From Candidatus Aenigmarchaeum subterraneum SCGC AAA011-O16 (GTDB lineage Archaea; Aenigmatarchaeota; Aenigmatarchaeia; Aenigmatarchaeales; Aenigmatarchaeaceae): a stretch of 47,816 nt of DNA. The stretch lies in the NCBI GenBank assembly GCA_000405245.1, contig ASMQ01000002.1, forward strand, positions 1-47,816, written 5' to 3'. The position numbers and the translations under genes are program-made. How positions within the stretch are numbered: position 1 is the first letter of the stretch; every line of letters starts with the position of its first letter. Below are positions 23,795-32,015 of the stretch, one piece after another. A model generated the notes under the pieces. That model ran no database searches and had not been told where the DNA came from. It saw only the letters and a list, made by a program, of their open reading frames with translations.

Positions 23795-24559
23795 ATGCCT
23801 GAGTTTATACCTGTTCTTACTGTGGCTGTCGTCCTCTTGCTAGTCTTACTTGTAGCGTTTGGCGGAGTCTTGAATTTCCAACCTATCCAGACTGCGACAA
23901 AAACCGTTTTCCTAGGGGAGCATTTCACAGTCAGCTACATCGGTGGCGAGGAGAGTATGGCAACAATAAGCGGGACAGTTTCTAAAGGAATAATCTCCGG
24001 GGTGGGCAAAAGCATTTCTTTTGATGCTTCTAGATTAGACGAAGTAATAAACGGGAGGCTGGATTTGAAGGTCGTTGACACGAATCTTTACGGAAGGCTA
24101 GTGGTTTTTTTGAATGGAAAAGAGATCTACAGGAAATATCCTAGACTTGGAAACCACAGCATTAGTTTTACCAAAGACATGCTGGTGAGCAAGGACAATG
24201 CCATTGACATTGTGGCTGAAGGATCAGGCTGGAGGATATGGGCTCCGACAGCATACATATTCAATGGAAATGTTTTACTGGATTTTGCAGGTTTAAAAAA
24301 GCAGACTTATACTTTTGATCTGACTGATGCTGATCTGAGAGCTAGAAACGCAAGGTTTGTCCTTTTTCTTAATTCTCAGACTGGAAGGAATCTGATAGTT
24401 AAGCTCAACAGTTATGAACTATTTAGAGGTTCTGCAAATACTTTTCTGGATTTTCCGACAAACCTTCTAAAAACAGGAACGAACGCAATAGAATTTACAA
24501 CAGAGCCGAACTCGAATTATGACATTTCTTCGTCACAAGTGATTCTCAGTTTTCAATAG
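23795..24559 (+). CDS. Membrane-anchored beta-rich protein, unknown family
   Basis: The 254-residue protein has one N-terminal membrane helix (VLTVAVVLLLVLLVAFGGVL) and an outer part. Two similar segments include VVFLNGKEIYR, then KDNAIDIVAEGSGWRIWAPTAYI in the first, and FVLFLNSQTGRNLIVKLNSYELFRG, then LKTGTNAIEFTTEPN in the second. The repeated strand-rich pattern suggests two jelly-roll-like or carbohydrate-binding-like domains. It stands just upstream of the zinc-finger/lipoprotein operon on the same strand, 43 bases away but with a separate promoter, and could belong to the same surface system. Confidence 0.65.
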   Translation: MPEFIPVLTVAVVLLLVLLVAFGGVLNFQPIQTATKTVFLGEHFTVSYIGGEESMATISGTVSKGIISGVGKSISFDASRLDEVINGRLDLKVVDTNLYGRLVVFLNGKEIYRKYPRLGNHSISFTKDMLVSKDNAIDIVAEGSGWRIWAPTAYIFNGNVLLDFAGLKKQTYTFDLTDADLRARNARFVLFLNSQTGRNLIVKLNSYELFRGSANTFLDFPTNLLKTGTNAIEFTTEPNSNYDISSSQVILSFQ

Positions 24560-24564
24560 GAACA

Positions 24565-24578
24565 TTAATATATTTAAT
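24565..24578 (+). promoter_or_regulatory. TATA box of the zinc-finger/lipoprotein operon
   Basis: TTAATATATTTAAT lies 25-38 bases before the ATG at 24603, right for a leaderless transcript. It is the main promoter candidate for the five genes from 24603 to 30518. Confidence 0.5.
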
Positions 24579-24602
24579 TTCCTATTTTAGTCTAGTGAGT
24601 TA

Positions 24603-25538
24603 ATGACATGGTACTGTCCTAGGTGCGCATATCTAAATGATAATGCATGGATTAGATGCGCTAATTGTGGAGGATCAAAGGTATTCCAAGGACCTCCGCC
24701 ACCAACCCCGCCACCTCAAGCTAATCCTCCTCCAGCTCAAAATCCTGCTCCAAGGTATGTTCCTCTTGGAGAAGAAACTGCAAAAGCTGTAGCCGCTATT
24801 CCTAAAATTTTTGGGTTGCCTTTACGGGCAATGACTGGTTTTTTAGGAAGGACACCAGAAGAGAGACAAAAGGCTGTAGGAGCTATAGGAAAAGGGGAAC
24901 AGTGGGCAACCAAAAGAATAGAAAATGTCAGTGATGCTGCGTGGAGAGCAAAACAAGAAGCTTTGCAAAGAGGCTATGTAGAAAATCCTTCAGTCGCTAA
25001 CTATATACATTGGAAAGAAGAACGAGTGAAAGCTCCGCTCGGAACATTCAGATTTGGGCAAGCATCCCGTTTGTATCACGGAGTAACTCTTCGTTTGGCT
25101 AGAACAGGTTTAGGGGGAAGGATGCTCCGAATGGGCATAGAACCTGAGTTGCGAGACAATATTATTAAATTAGTATTCTTTTTTGGTGCTGGCTCATTCG
25201 TATATACAGTTTTTAATTTTCAAAACCTAGGCATAGCTTTAATACTTTTTGGTTTCATGAGCGTTCTTCCATCTGAAGGAAAGATTTTGGCAAAACAGAG
25301 AGAAATAGCTTACAAAAGATTTGATGCTAAAGCCAGAAATCTTAGAGATGATGTTGTAAAAATCATGAGAGATGAGGGCGAAGATGCTGCAAGAGCGTTT
25401 TTGCAAGGCAAGAACCTCTCTGTAGGTGAAGCAAATCAGATTTTAGCGGAAGCCAGAAACCAGGTTTTGTCAGAATATGAGACACAGATTGCTAAAAGAC
25501 AATTGAGCAGATTAAAAAAATTATCTGAAGAGGAGTAG
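24603..25538 (+). CDS. Zinc-finger membrane protein, unknown family
   Basis: This 311-residue protein opens with a RanBP2-like zinc finger, WYCPRCAYLNDNAWIRCANCGG (ligands Cys5, Cys8, Cys19, Cys22). A Pro-rich linker (PPPPTPPPQANPPP) and a helical charged region follow, then one or two membrane helices at about 188-230 (IIKLVFFFGAGSFVYTVF and LGIALILFGFMSVL), and a long charged helical C-terminus. The finger and tail are probably cytoplasmic. It is followed after five bases by the 698-residue membrane protein. A cytoplasmic partner or signalling arm of the surface complex is a reasonable guess; I know no such described family. Confidence 0.65.
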   Translation: MTWYCPRCAYLNDNAWIRCANCGGSKVFQGPPPPTPPPQANPPPAQNPAPRYVPLGEETAKAVAAIPKIFGLPLRAMTGFLGRTPEERQKAVGAIGKGEQWATKRIENVSDAAWRAKQEALQRGYVENPSVANYIHWKEERVKAPLGTFRFGQASRLYHGVTLRLARTGLGGRMLRMGIEPELRDNIIKLVFFFGAGSFVYTVFNFQNLGIALILFGFMSVLPSEGKILAKQREIAYKRFDAKARNLRDDVVKIMRDEGEDAARAFLQGKNLSVGEANQILAEARNQVLSEYETQIAKRQLSRLKKLSEEE

Positions 25539-25543
25539 TTAGA

Positions 25544-27640
25544 ATGCCAGAAGAATTAACATTGACATCAGCGCAGACCACAATGCTGGTCATGAGGGCA
25601 GGACTGAAACTAATTGTTATCATTCTCATTGCTTTTGAGCTTTCTCGAATACATCCATTCGCGACTCTGCTTGTTTTGTTTGCAGGTTACTTTTCGATGC
25701 CAACAGCCTACTATACAGACAGACCTTATCAAGCTGTCGAAGCTTGGTTTAGATTTTGGTTAGGTTTTTACATACCTGTTGTAATTTGGGCAATCTTCTC
25801 CGGAAATGTTTCAGTTTTATTGAATCTCGGAACCGCAACACAGGCAACCTTCTCCGCTCTTCTCAGTGCTGTAATCTTTGTTTTTTCTTTTGGCTTCATT
25901 AAAACAGGAATTTTCGTTGCTAATGGTGGAGTTCAGACAGCAATCGCGGCTCTGGTATTAATTGCTTTCGCTTTTTTCCCAACGTTTCCAGAGAGAAAAG
26001 AAGAAACAGCTTTGACAATAAAAATGATTGGAAGTAAAATCGGTGGTGCGGTCTCTGAAAATTCAAGAGGACTAGGAACCTTTTTCTTTGTCGTCTTCAT
26101 GATTTACGCTCTCCTCTATATTTTCAGTCCGCAAGCAAATCTCGGAAACCTATTCTATCCTTTTTTGACAATATTCATGATAACATTTTTCATGGGTTGG
26201 GTCGGAGGTAGAGAAGGCAGACCTTATGCAGGAATCATTGCGTTAGGATTTGCCTTGTTCGCTTTTTCCTTCTCTTACACAGGAACATTTGGAGCAGCTG
26301 TATTCGGGCAATGGTGGCCTGTGGTTCAAAGCACGTCCTCACAGTTTTTCACGCCTTTGGCTGAATCTTTCAGCGGAGTTTCGCAAGGTCTCAGCGACAC
26401 CCTTCTTTTAGTGTCAAATCCAGCAGCATGGTGGGCCAAGCAACAGACATCTACGCAGACTAGTGGCGGAGAATTGACACAAGGTGGTACTGTGAAGTCT
26501 ATCGAATTTACTAATTTTGAAGCTATAAATTATGGAACAGCTACTCCGAACATCGATCCTCTGCTTCCATTGATTGGAAGCGTTGAATTGGAAAACCAAG
26601 GAGATTTTGTTGCAGACTCCATAGTCGTTACTTTAGATCAACCAAAAGTTAAAGACCCTAACAAGATCGGTGCAGCTTATACATCAGGCGCTTTAACAGA
26701 TTTGGCAAACGATAATTGTGTTTTTAATGTGTGTACCGGAACCACCCCAACACCAGATAGCAAAACATGCAACTGGCCGGCATCGACATTCCCAGGCGAA
26801 GTTAAATTAATGACATTCAAATGTGGTGATTCTGTGTCGTCATCCCCCTATAAGCAATGGGCAATACCATCTATTACAAGCCATGACACTCAAGTTGACT
26901 ATGAACAGCGAACAATTGACGACGCTTCCATAAATCAATGCCATTGCGTTACTAGTGACAATAAATGGACAAGTTCGTCTTGTGTTAGCAGTAGCATGTG
27001 CCCGCTAGACCCATCAGATCCAACAGGTCAGTCACGCCAATCAAAAGTTTACACACTAGGAGGGTGGTCCACAGTCATAGGTTTCAAATATACGTTCGGA
27101 TATGATGTGAATGTTTCCCTTCCTGTCGATGTTATGAATCTGACAGTTTTTGTCCGAAAGCTTGCGGCAAAAGAAATAACAGTCCAGTCTAAAGAATCGC
27201 AATTTAGTGGGGGTCCGCTGAAAGCTGTGATATTTGTTCAAAAACAGCCTCTAAGAGGTGGGGAAGAGTCTTTCGGAAGAATCTCAATTGTGAATACAGG
27301 TCAGGGCACAGCAAAAAGCGCGACACTAACAATGTTCATACCCAAAAACATTACAGGCATACCTTTGTCAAACGGGCCTTCAGAAATCAGCAAGTCAGGC
27401 TTGATGAATTGTGCAACATCAGATATCACTTTAGGGAACATCCTTTACACAAAATTGGCCTGTGATTTAGCCAGCGATCTAAAACCTGATGCTGCCGCAA
27501 CTTACACTTTCAACTTCCAATATGATTTGGATAATAGCTTAGAAACAAAGTCTGTACTCTTCATAGGCGATATAAAATACACTTACGAGACTTTGAAGAC
27601 ACTCGAGATGCCGATATTGCAAGGGCCATTATCCCAATAG
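25544..27640 (+). CDS. Polytopic membrane protein with large extracellular domain
   Basis: Of 698 residues, the first 290 or so form eight to ten membrane helices (LIVIILIAFELSRI, ATFSALLSAVIFVFSF and so on). The remaining 400 are outside the cell. The outer part has two beta domains separated by a cysteine-rich stretch (NCVFNVCTG, NQCHCVTS, SSCVSSSMCP). Its last 150 residues (GGPLKAVIFVQKQPLRGG to YDLDNSLETKSV) resemble the C-terminal half of the three lipoproteins that follow. The family is not recognised. Without enzyme motifs, it looks like a platform or channel for an envelope complex. Confidence 0.65.
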   Translation: MPEELTLTSAQTTMLVMRAGLKLIVIILIAFELSRIHPFATLLVLFAGYFSMPTAYYTDRPYQAVEAWFRFWLGFYIPVVIWAIFSGNVSVLLNLGTATQATFSALLSAVIFVFSFGFIKTGIFVANGGVQTAIAALVLIAFAFFPTFPERKEETALTIKMIGSKIGGAVSENSRGLGTFFFVVFMIYALLYIFSPQANLGNLFYPFLTIFMITFFMGWVGGREGRPYAGIIALGFALFAFSFSYTGTFGAAVFGQWWPVVQSTSSQFFTPLAESFSGVSQGLSDTLLLVSNPAAWWAKQQTSTQTSGGELTQGGTVKSIEFTNFEAINYGTATPNIDPLLPLIGSVELENQGDFVADSIVVTLDQPKVKDPNKIGAAYTSGALTDLANDNCVFNVCTGTTPTPDSKTCNWPASTFPGEVKLMTFKCGDSVSSSPYKQWAIPSITSHDTQVDYEQRTIDDASINQCHCVTSDNKWTSSSCVSSSMCPLDPSDPTGQSRQSKVYTLGGWSTVIGFKYTFGYDVNVSLPVDVMNLTVFVRKLAAKEITVQSKESQFSGGPLKAVIFVQKQPLRGGEESFGRISIVNTGQGTAKSATLTMFIPKNITGIPLSNGPSEISKSGLMNCATSDITLGNILYTKLACDLASDLKPDAAATYTFNFQYDLDNSLETKSVLFIGDIKYTYETLKTLEMPILQGPLSQ

Positions 27641-27650
27641 GTTTATATTT
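27641..27650 (+). promoter_or_regulatory. Possible internal promoter before the lipoproteins
   Basis: GTTTATATTT in the 37-base gap after the membrane-protein stop lies 28-37 bases before the ATG at 27678. It could give the lipoproteins extra, separate expression from the upstream membrane genes. Confidence 0.35.
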
Positions 27651-27677
27651 GTAACTTTCCAAAAAAGGTTAGATAAG

Positions 27678-28649
27678 ATGAATACAAAAGTTTTGATGGG
27701 TTTAGTTTTCGTTGTTTTATCGAGTGCTTGTATTGGTCCTGGAGGCCTCCAGTCTATTTTTGGTGGCGGCCCATCGCAGCCCACTACAACAGAGCTTCCT
27801 CCGGATATCATAACTGTTGAAAATATCAACGTTCTTCCTACTCCGCCTCTTTCAGCGGACAGCGATTTTTCATTATCATTTGAAGTAAAAAATCAGGATG
27901 ACATTCAAGATGTCAATAACGTAGGTGTGTGGTTGTTTGATTGGGGTTTATGTTCCGAACCATCAAACATTGCAAAGATCGGTGTTTTTGTTCCTGGTTT
28001 TGACACACCAAGTCACACTGTTAATTTCGCTCCTTTGCAATCAGAGCCTGTCGAATGGCGATTCAAAGCTCCTTCGAATCAATTGATAGGTGGTTTGCCA
28101 ACAAACTGCAATCTCAGGTTTAAAACCAATTATAGTTTTTCTGCAATAACACAAATTGATGTCGGAGCAATTTCTGACTCAAGATTAAGAGAACTGCAAA
28201 GAGCAGGACAGACACCTTCATTTTCTCCAACACAGAGCATCGGCAGAGGCCCGATCAAAATATCATTTGATTTTGGTGTCCCGTTACCTGTGAGGGCAGC
28301 AACAATTTTGCCAGTCTTTATAACCGTTGAAGATAAAGGCTCCGGAACGTTTAGTGACATTCCTACAAACGGACTAACAATTAAAGTTCCCTCAAGTTTT
28401 GTCCCTGTTTCATGCGATAAATTTGCAGTTTCAAACGAAACCGATCCAAACTTTCCCGGTTTCACAATTTTAAACAACACGGAAAGAATACCTATGATTA
28501 AAAAGAAATCACCTGCTGTTAGATGTTCATTCAATTTAACAGAGGGCATATCACTGGAAAAAACATACAATCTGTTTGCAAACATGACTTACGCTTACGA
28601 TTTGATTTCAGAAAATTCAGTCTCTATCAAACCCACAATAGCAAGATAG
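27678..28649 (+). CDS. Lipoprotein 1 of a three-paralogue set
   Basis: The 323-residue protein starts MNTKVLMGLVFVVLSSACIGPGG, a lipobox-type signal with Cys19. An N-terminal CARDB-like domain (ADSDFSLSFEVKNQDD) and a middle strand section with WRFKAPSNQ and CNLRFKTNYSFSA follow. The C-terminal domain begins GPIKISFDFGVPLPVRA and ends CSFNLTEG, then YAYDLISENSVSI. Cysteines are few and paired in position with the neighbours. It lies on the outer surface and shares its build with the next two genes and the tail of the 698-residue protein. Confidence 0.68.
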   Translation: MNTKVLMGLVFVVLSSACIGPGGLQSIFGGGPSQPTTTELPPDIITVENINVLPTPPLSADSDFSLSFEVKNQDDIQDVNNVGVWLFDWGLCSEPSNIAKIGVFVPGFDTPSHTVNFAPLQSEPVEWRFKAPSNQLIGGLPTNCNLRFKTNYSFSAITQIDVGAISDSRLRELQRAGQTPSFSPTQSIGRGPIKISFDFGVPLPVRAATILPVFITVEDKGSGTFSDIPTNGLTIKVPSSFVPVSCDKFAVSNETDPNFPGFTILNNTERIPMIKKKSPAVRCSFNLTEGISLEKTYNLFANMTYAYDLISENSVSIKPTIAR

Positions 28650-28656
28650 GATAGTT

Positions 28657-29544
28657 ATGAATAAATCTAATATCTTATTGCTTTTTCTAATTGTTGGAGT
28701 TTCTGCATGCCTAGGATTTCCTGGCAATCAGGCTTTGGTCTCTTCCCCGACAATAAAATCTGTTGAAAATCAAGATGTATTTTTTAATGTTGAGGCTACT
28801 CCTGCGGACATAAAGGTAGGGAAGAACGTAACGCTTTCATTGAGCTTGAGAAACAACGCTGCATCAAACATCACGGACGCAAAGGTTTTGGCTTTTGACC
28901 AGTGTCTATTCTCCGGAGAAACTGAAAAAGAATTTTCTTCTTTGAGACCGAACAGGACAGAGCTCTGGGTTTGGAGATGGACTGCTGGTACGACAGAATT
29001 TCCAAGAGACTGCCAACTAAGCTTTAGAACAGAGTATTCAGCTTCAACAAAACTAACCAGTGATATTGCTGTCCTGTCCGACGCAGAATTTAATGCACGG
29101 GTTCAAGCCGGAACTTTGAAAGACCTGCCAATACTTTTGAGAAAAGAAGACAAGCCTTTAAGCCTGTCTGTAGCGTTCTCCGAACAACAGCCTTTTCTGG
29201 GAAATGATGTGATCTCTATCTACATTGACTATGCAAACACCGGAGCAGGCATTATGAATGAATTAAATCCAGGAGACATTGAGATTGAAATACCGGCCAA
29301 TCTGCAGCCGACCACTCCGAACATCCCAGAATGCGGAACAGCCTACGGTTTTGTGAACAACAATCCGAACAAACTAACTTTGATAAAAACTCTGTCTTTT
29401 ATAAACAATAAAGCTCCGAGAACAACCTGTACATTCAAAACCAACACTTCTCAACCAATTAATATACAAACGTTTCAGATAACAGCAAACTATAAATATA
29501 TGCTTGATAATTCTATAGTAGTCAAGGTCTTACCTATCAGGTGA
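28657..29544 (+). CDS. Lipoprotein 2 of a three-paralogue set
   Basis: The 295-residue protein starts MNKSNILLLFLIVGVSACLGFPG, with the lipobox cysteine at 18. The order of blocks repeats lipoprotein 1: a CARDB-like part (VGKNVTLSLSLRNNAAS), WVWRWTAGT, CQLSFRTEYSAST, then DKPLSLSVAFSEQQPFLGND, RTTCTFKTN and ANYKYMLDNSIVVKV. It starts 7 bases after the previous stop and overlaps the next gene by four. Function is unknown; a structural or ligand-binding role on the envelope is inferred. Confidence 0.68.
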   Translation: MNKSNILLLFLIVGVSACLGFPGNQALVSSPTIKSVENQDVFFNVEATPADIKVGKNVTLSLSLRNNAASNITDAKVLAFDQCLFSGETEKEFSSLRPNRTELWVWRWTAGTTEFPRDCQLSFRTEYSASTKLTSDIAVLSDAEFNARVQAGTLKDLPILLRKEDKPLSLSVAFSEQQPFLGNDVISIYIDYANTGAGIMNELNPGDIEIEIPANLQPTTPNIPECGTAYGFVNNNPNKLTLIKTLSFINNKAPRTTCTFKTNTSQPINIQTFQITANYKYMLDNSIVVKVLPIR

Positions 29545-30518
29545 AAAAGTTGGATAAAAAATTATTCGTTTTATTCGCAATATTAGCTACTTCTGGTTGC
29601 TTGGGTTTAGGTGGCGGCGGTGGGACTCCAACAGCGGTTTCAGGAAACGGTCTTGTCATAACAAACTTTACTGCAGACCAATCTTCAGTCTTCGAGAACA
29701 AAACAGTAAGGTTGTTTTTTAATGTAGAGAATCAGGGAGAATCAACAGTCAGCAAAGGCACAACTTTAATTTTACTTTTAGGTTCTAATATTGGGAATTC
29801 GATAGGAAGTTGGAGAGTAGAAGCTCCGGATAGAACCGGAGACGGCAATGGCGATGTGCTTTTGAATTTGTCAAAAGATTTGAATCCAGCAGATTCGATA
29901 AGAGGTGTTCCTGCAGGAAGGGACTCATTTACATGGAGATTGAGATCTCCTGAAAACTTAGCAAAAGGCGAAGAACGACCTGATGCTTTTGTTTCAAGAG
30001 TATATTATGATTATAAAACAACATCTTCAGGAACAATATGGTTCTATTCTGAGGCAGAGGCATCGGCCGCAAGGGATAGAGGAGAGGTTTTGCAGAAATC
30101 AAGTTTCATAGCTACTAGAGGGCCTTTGTCAGTTTCAGTTTCAACTGCTCCGGATCCTGTAATCGTTCCAGGCGGTGGAGAAACTTACACGCTCTCGATA
30201 GTCATAACAAATGTAGGTGGCGGAGTATTACTCAAACCAGGAAAAGTTGATGCATCAAAAACCGATCCTAGCCAGTTTGTCATTACAGAAGATGATTTGA
30301 ATAAACCCACTGTGATAATTCGTGATCAAGACGGTAACCAAGTAGCTGCGAGCTGCACATCTGATGTTGAACTTATACAAGGAAAATCCACAACCATAAG
30401 CTGTGACATAAACGAACCTTCTCCACCATCAGCAAAGACAGGGAAAGCATTCAAAGTTGAAGCAACATACGGATACTATATTGACAGAAGCATAACTGTG
30501 ACTGCTTTGGGAAAGTAA
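29541..30518 (+). CDS. Lipoprotein 3 of a three-paralogue set
   Basis: The 325-residue protein begins at GTG with MKKLDKKLFVLFAILATSGCLG, lipobox Cys20, and then a short Gly run. The block order matches the other two: NKTVRLFFNVENQGEST, FTWRLRSPEN, VYYDYKTTSSGTIWF, RGPLSVSVSTAPDPVIVPGG, TTISCDINEP and ATYGYYIDRSITV. The GTG overlaps the stop of lipoprotein 2 (GTGA), so translation is coupled. It closes the operon; the converging endonuclease Q gene ends at the next base. Confidence 0.68.
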   Translation: MKKLDKKLFVLFAILATSGCLGLGGGGGTPTAVSGNGLVITNFTADQSSVFENKTVRLFFNVENQGESTVSKGTTLILLLGSNIGNSIGSWRVEAPDRTGDGNGDVLLNLSKDLNPADSIRGVPAGRDSFTWRLRSPENLAKGEERPDAFVSRVYYDYKTTSSGTIWFYSEAEASAARDRGEVLQKSSFIATRGPLSVSVSTAPDPVIVPGGGETYTLSIVITNVGGGVLLKPGKVDASKTDPSQFVITEDDLNKPTVIIRDQDGNQVAASCTSDVELIQGKSTTISCDINEPSPPSAKTGKAFKVEATYGYYIDRSITVTALGK

Positions 30519-31775
30519 TCACAAAAACTCCTTAAGATTTTTTTGAGGCTTTTCTGCAAATTCTTTTTCTTCCAGGATCAGTTTTCCATAGACTCCGTCG
30601 TAGCCAGGCTGGATTTTTAATTTGGCTTCTCGGTTTCTAATAATTATGTCTGCGATTTTTTCTCCGGAGAGCAGTTTAAGCTTTTCGTAGTTTGTATCGA
30701 GCAAAACATTCAGTTCTGTTCCAAATTCTTTCACAAGTTTTGTTGATTCCTCCCAAACCCTTTTCGAGAAAGGTTGTGTGTTATAAATTGCTGCAAGAAG
30801 TTCAGCAAGAGGAATTAATCTTTTAAATGGAATCGAGTTCTCAGGTACGAAATTTTCAGGTCTATCAGCAAGCTCTTCCACCCTATGCTCAACTCCGATT
30901 GTCAATTTCTTTTTGCATATTGGACAGAAATTTTGATGACTAATTGCATCCTTTGGTTTCAAGAAAACCCCACAATTTCTATGGCCATCCCAATGATATT
31001 TTCCATATGCCGGATCGACTTCAATTGTAAATAAAAACCTTTTCTTATCCTTTTCTTTTATTGCAGAAAATATTTCATTGTAATCTAGATGTTTTAACTC
31101 CAAAATATTCGCCTCTCTGCCCAGTCTCCAAGGCCAAGGTGAATGACAATCCGAATTTGAAACAAGAGTGAATTTATCCAGAGAAGAAAGCCTCCAATTC
31201 ATTGCCGGATCGCTAGACAGGCCGGTCTCCAAAGCCAAAATGTTTTTTGTCTGGTCTTTGTAACATTCTTCAACCGAATCAAAGCCTGTTTTAGAGCCAA
31301 AAAGTCCGAACCATGGAGTCCAAATATGTGCGCTGATTATTCCAATATCTTTTGAAATTTTCATCAGATTTTCAACAAGTTCAACACAAGTCAGATTATT
31401 GAATATCGGCCTCCCATCAGAAGACAAATTTCCGTATTTTTTCAAAAAGTCATTTATCTGTTCCACGATTTCAAAACTAGGTGCAATCAAAACATTATGA
31501 ATTTTTCTAGTTTTGCCGTCCTGCTCATAAATATTGCAAATTTCATTCTGCAAAATAAAGTTTATTGTTTTGTCTCTATAATGAAAAATCCCCGGAGCAG
31601 TCTCTTTCAAATTAGCTTTCAATTCTTTGAACCATAATGGATGAGAGAAGTCTCCGGTCCCAATTAAATTTAGTCCTTTTATTTTTGAAAACTTTTCCAA
31701 ATGTTCCAAGTCCATATCTTTAGATGTTGCTCTAGCATATTTTGAATGGAGATGCAGATCCGCAAATATTTTCAT
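30519..31775 (-). CDS. Endonuclease Q (PHP-domain DNA repair nuclease)
   Basis: The 418-residue protein matches the archaeal EndoQ family, which cuts 5' of deaminated bases and abasic sites. The PHP domain starts ADLHLHSKYARATSKDMDL (HxH metal site at 8-10), with GTGDFSHPLW, HIWTPWFGLFGSKTGFDS and VSNSDCHSPWPWRLGRE as further metal and fold motifs. A zinc finger follows (NCGVFLKP, then FCPICKKKL, and EHRVEELADRP). Length is normal. It stands alone between the lipoprotein operon and tRNA-Val. Confidence 0.9.
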   Translation of the reverse strand: MKIFADLHLHSKYARATSKDMDLEHLEKFSKIKGLNLIGTGDFSHPLWFKELKANLKETAPGIFHYRDKTINFILQNEICNIYEQDGKTRKIHNVLIAPSFEIVEQINDFLKKYGNLSSDGRPIFNNLTCVELVENLMKISKDIGIISAHIWTPWFGLFGSKTGFDSVEECYKDQTKNILALETGLSSDPAMNWRLSSLDKFTLVSNSDCHSPWPWRLGREANILELKHLDYNEIFSAIKEKDKKRFLFTIEVDPAYGKYHWDGHRNCGVFLKPKDAISHQNFCPICKKKLTIGVEHRVEELADRPENFVPENSIPFKRLIPLAELLAAIYNTQPFSKRVWEESTKLVKEFGTELNVLLDTNYEKLKLLSGEKIADIIIRNREAKLKIQPGYDGVYGKLILEEKEFAEKPQKNLKEFL

Positions 31776-31788
31776 TAAATCACAAAGG

Positions 31789-31877
31789 TGGGCCCGCCCG
31801 GATTCGAACCGGGGATCTTCTGCACGTCTTCTGCGAAATTCTAAGCAGACGTCTTAACCGGGCTGGACTACAGGCCC
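31789..31877 (-). tRNA. tRNA-Val(GAC) with a 14-base intron between positions 33 and 34
   Basis: Acceptor GGGCCTG pairs with CGGGCCC, the T arm is CCCGG/CCGGG, and the anticodon stem is TCTGC with the last GCAGA. The interrupted loop makes sense only if AGAATTTCGCAGAA (31829-31842) is removed; the mature loop is TTGACGT with anticodon GAC. The pre-tRNA folds into a perfect bulge-helix-bulge: outer helix ACGT/ACGT, bulge TTA, central helix CTGC/GCAG, bulge AAG. Cuts after the second base of each bulge give the 33/34 junction. The body closely resembles tRNA-Val(UAC) at 19385. Confidence 0.88.
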
Positions 31878-31912
31878 ATAGGATTCTGTTTATCAATAAG
31901 ATTTTATATATG

Positions 31913-31983
31913 TGCGCCAGCCGGGACTCGAACCCGGATCATCAGCTTGGGAAGCTGAGGTCCTGCCATTAGACTACTAGCGC
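31913..31983 (-). tRNA. tRNA-Gly(CCC)
   Basis: Acceptor GCGCTAG pairs with CTGGCGC, the anticodon stem TCAGC with GCTGA, and the T arm CCGGG with CCCGG. The loop TTCCCAA gives anticodon CCC. It is 71 bases long with a four-base variable loop and no intron. It lies 35 bases upstream of tRNA-Val(GAC) on the same strand, so the two may be co-transcribed. Confidence 0.95.
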
Positions 31984-32015
31984 CTGAAACTTATTGAGAA
32001 TAAGAATTTAATATG

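Noticed and set aside
28130-28585. 151-codon minus-strand open frame inside lipoprotein 1
   Set aside because: The plus-strand frame has the lipobox, the operon position and paralogues; the minus frame has no such support.
31789-31877. Reading as tRNA-Ser(AGA) or a type II tRNA
   Set aside because: There is no long variable arm with a stem, A34 is not expected in archaea, and the 33/34 intron gives a consistent tRNA-Val with a perfect splice motif.
31742-31972. Plus-strand open frame of 76 codons
   Set aside because: It runs through two tRNA genes on the other strand (Val and Gly) and the start of endonuclease Q; it is a shadow of structured RNA genes.
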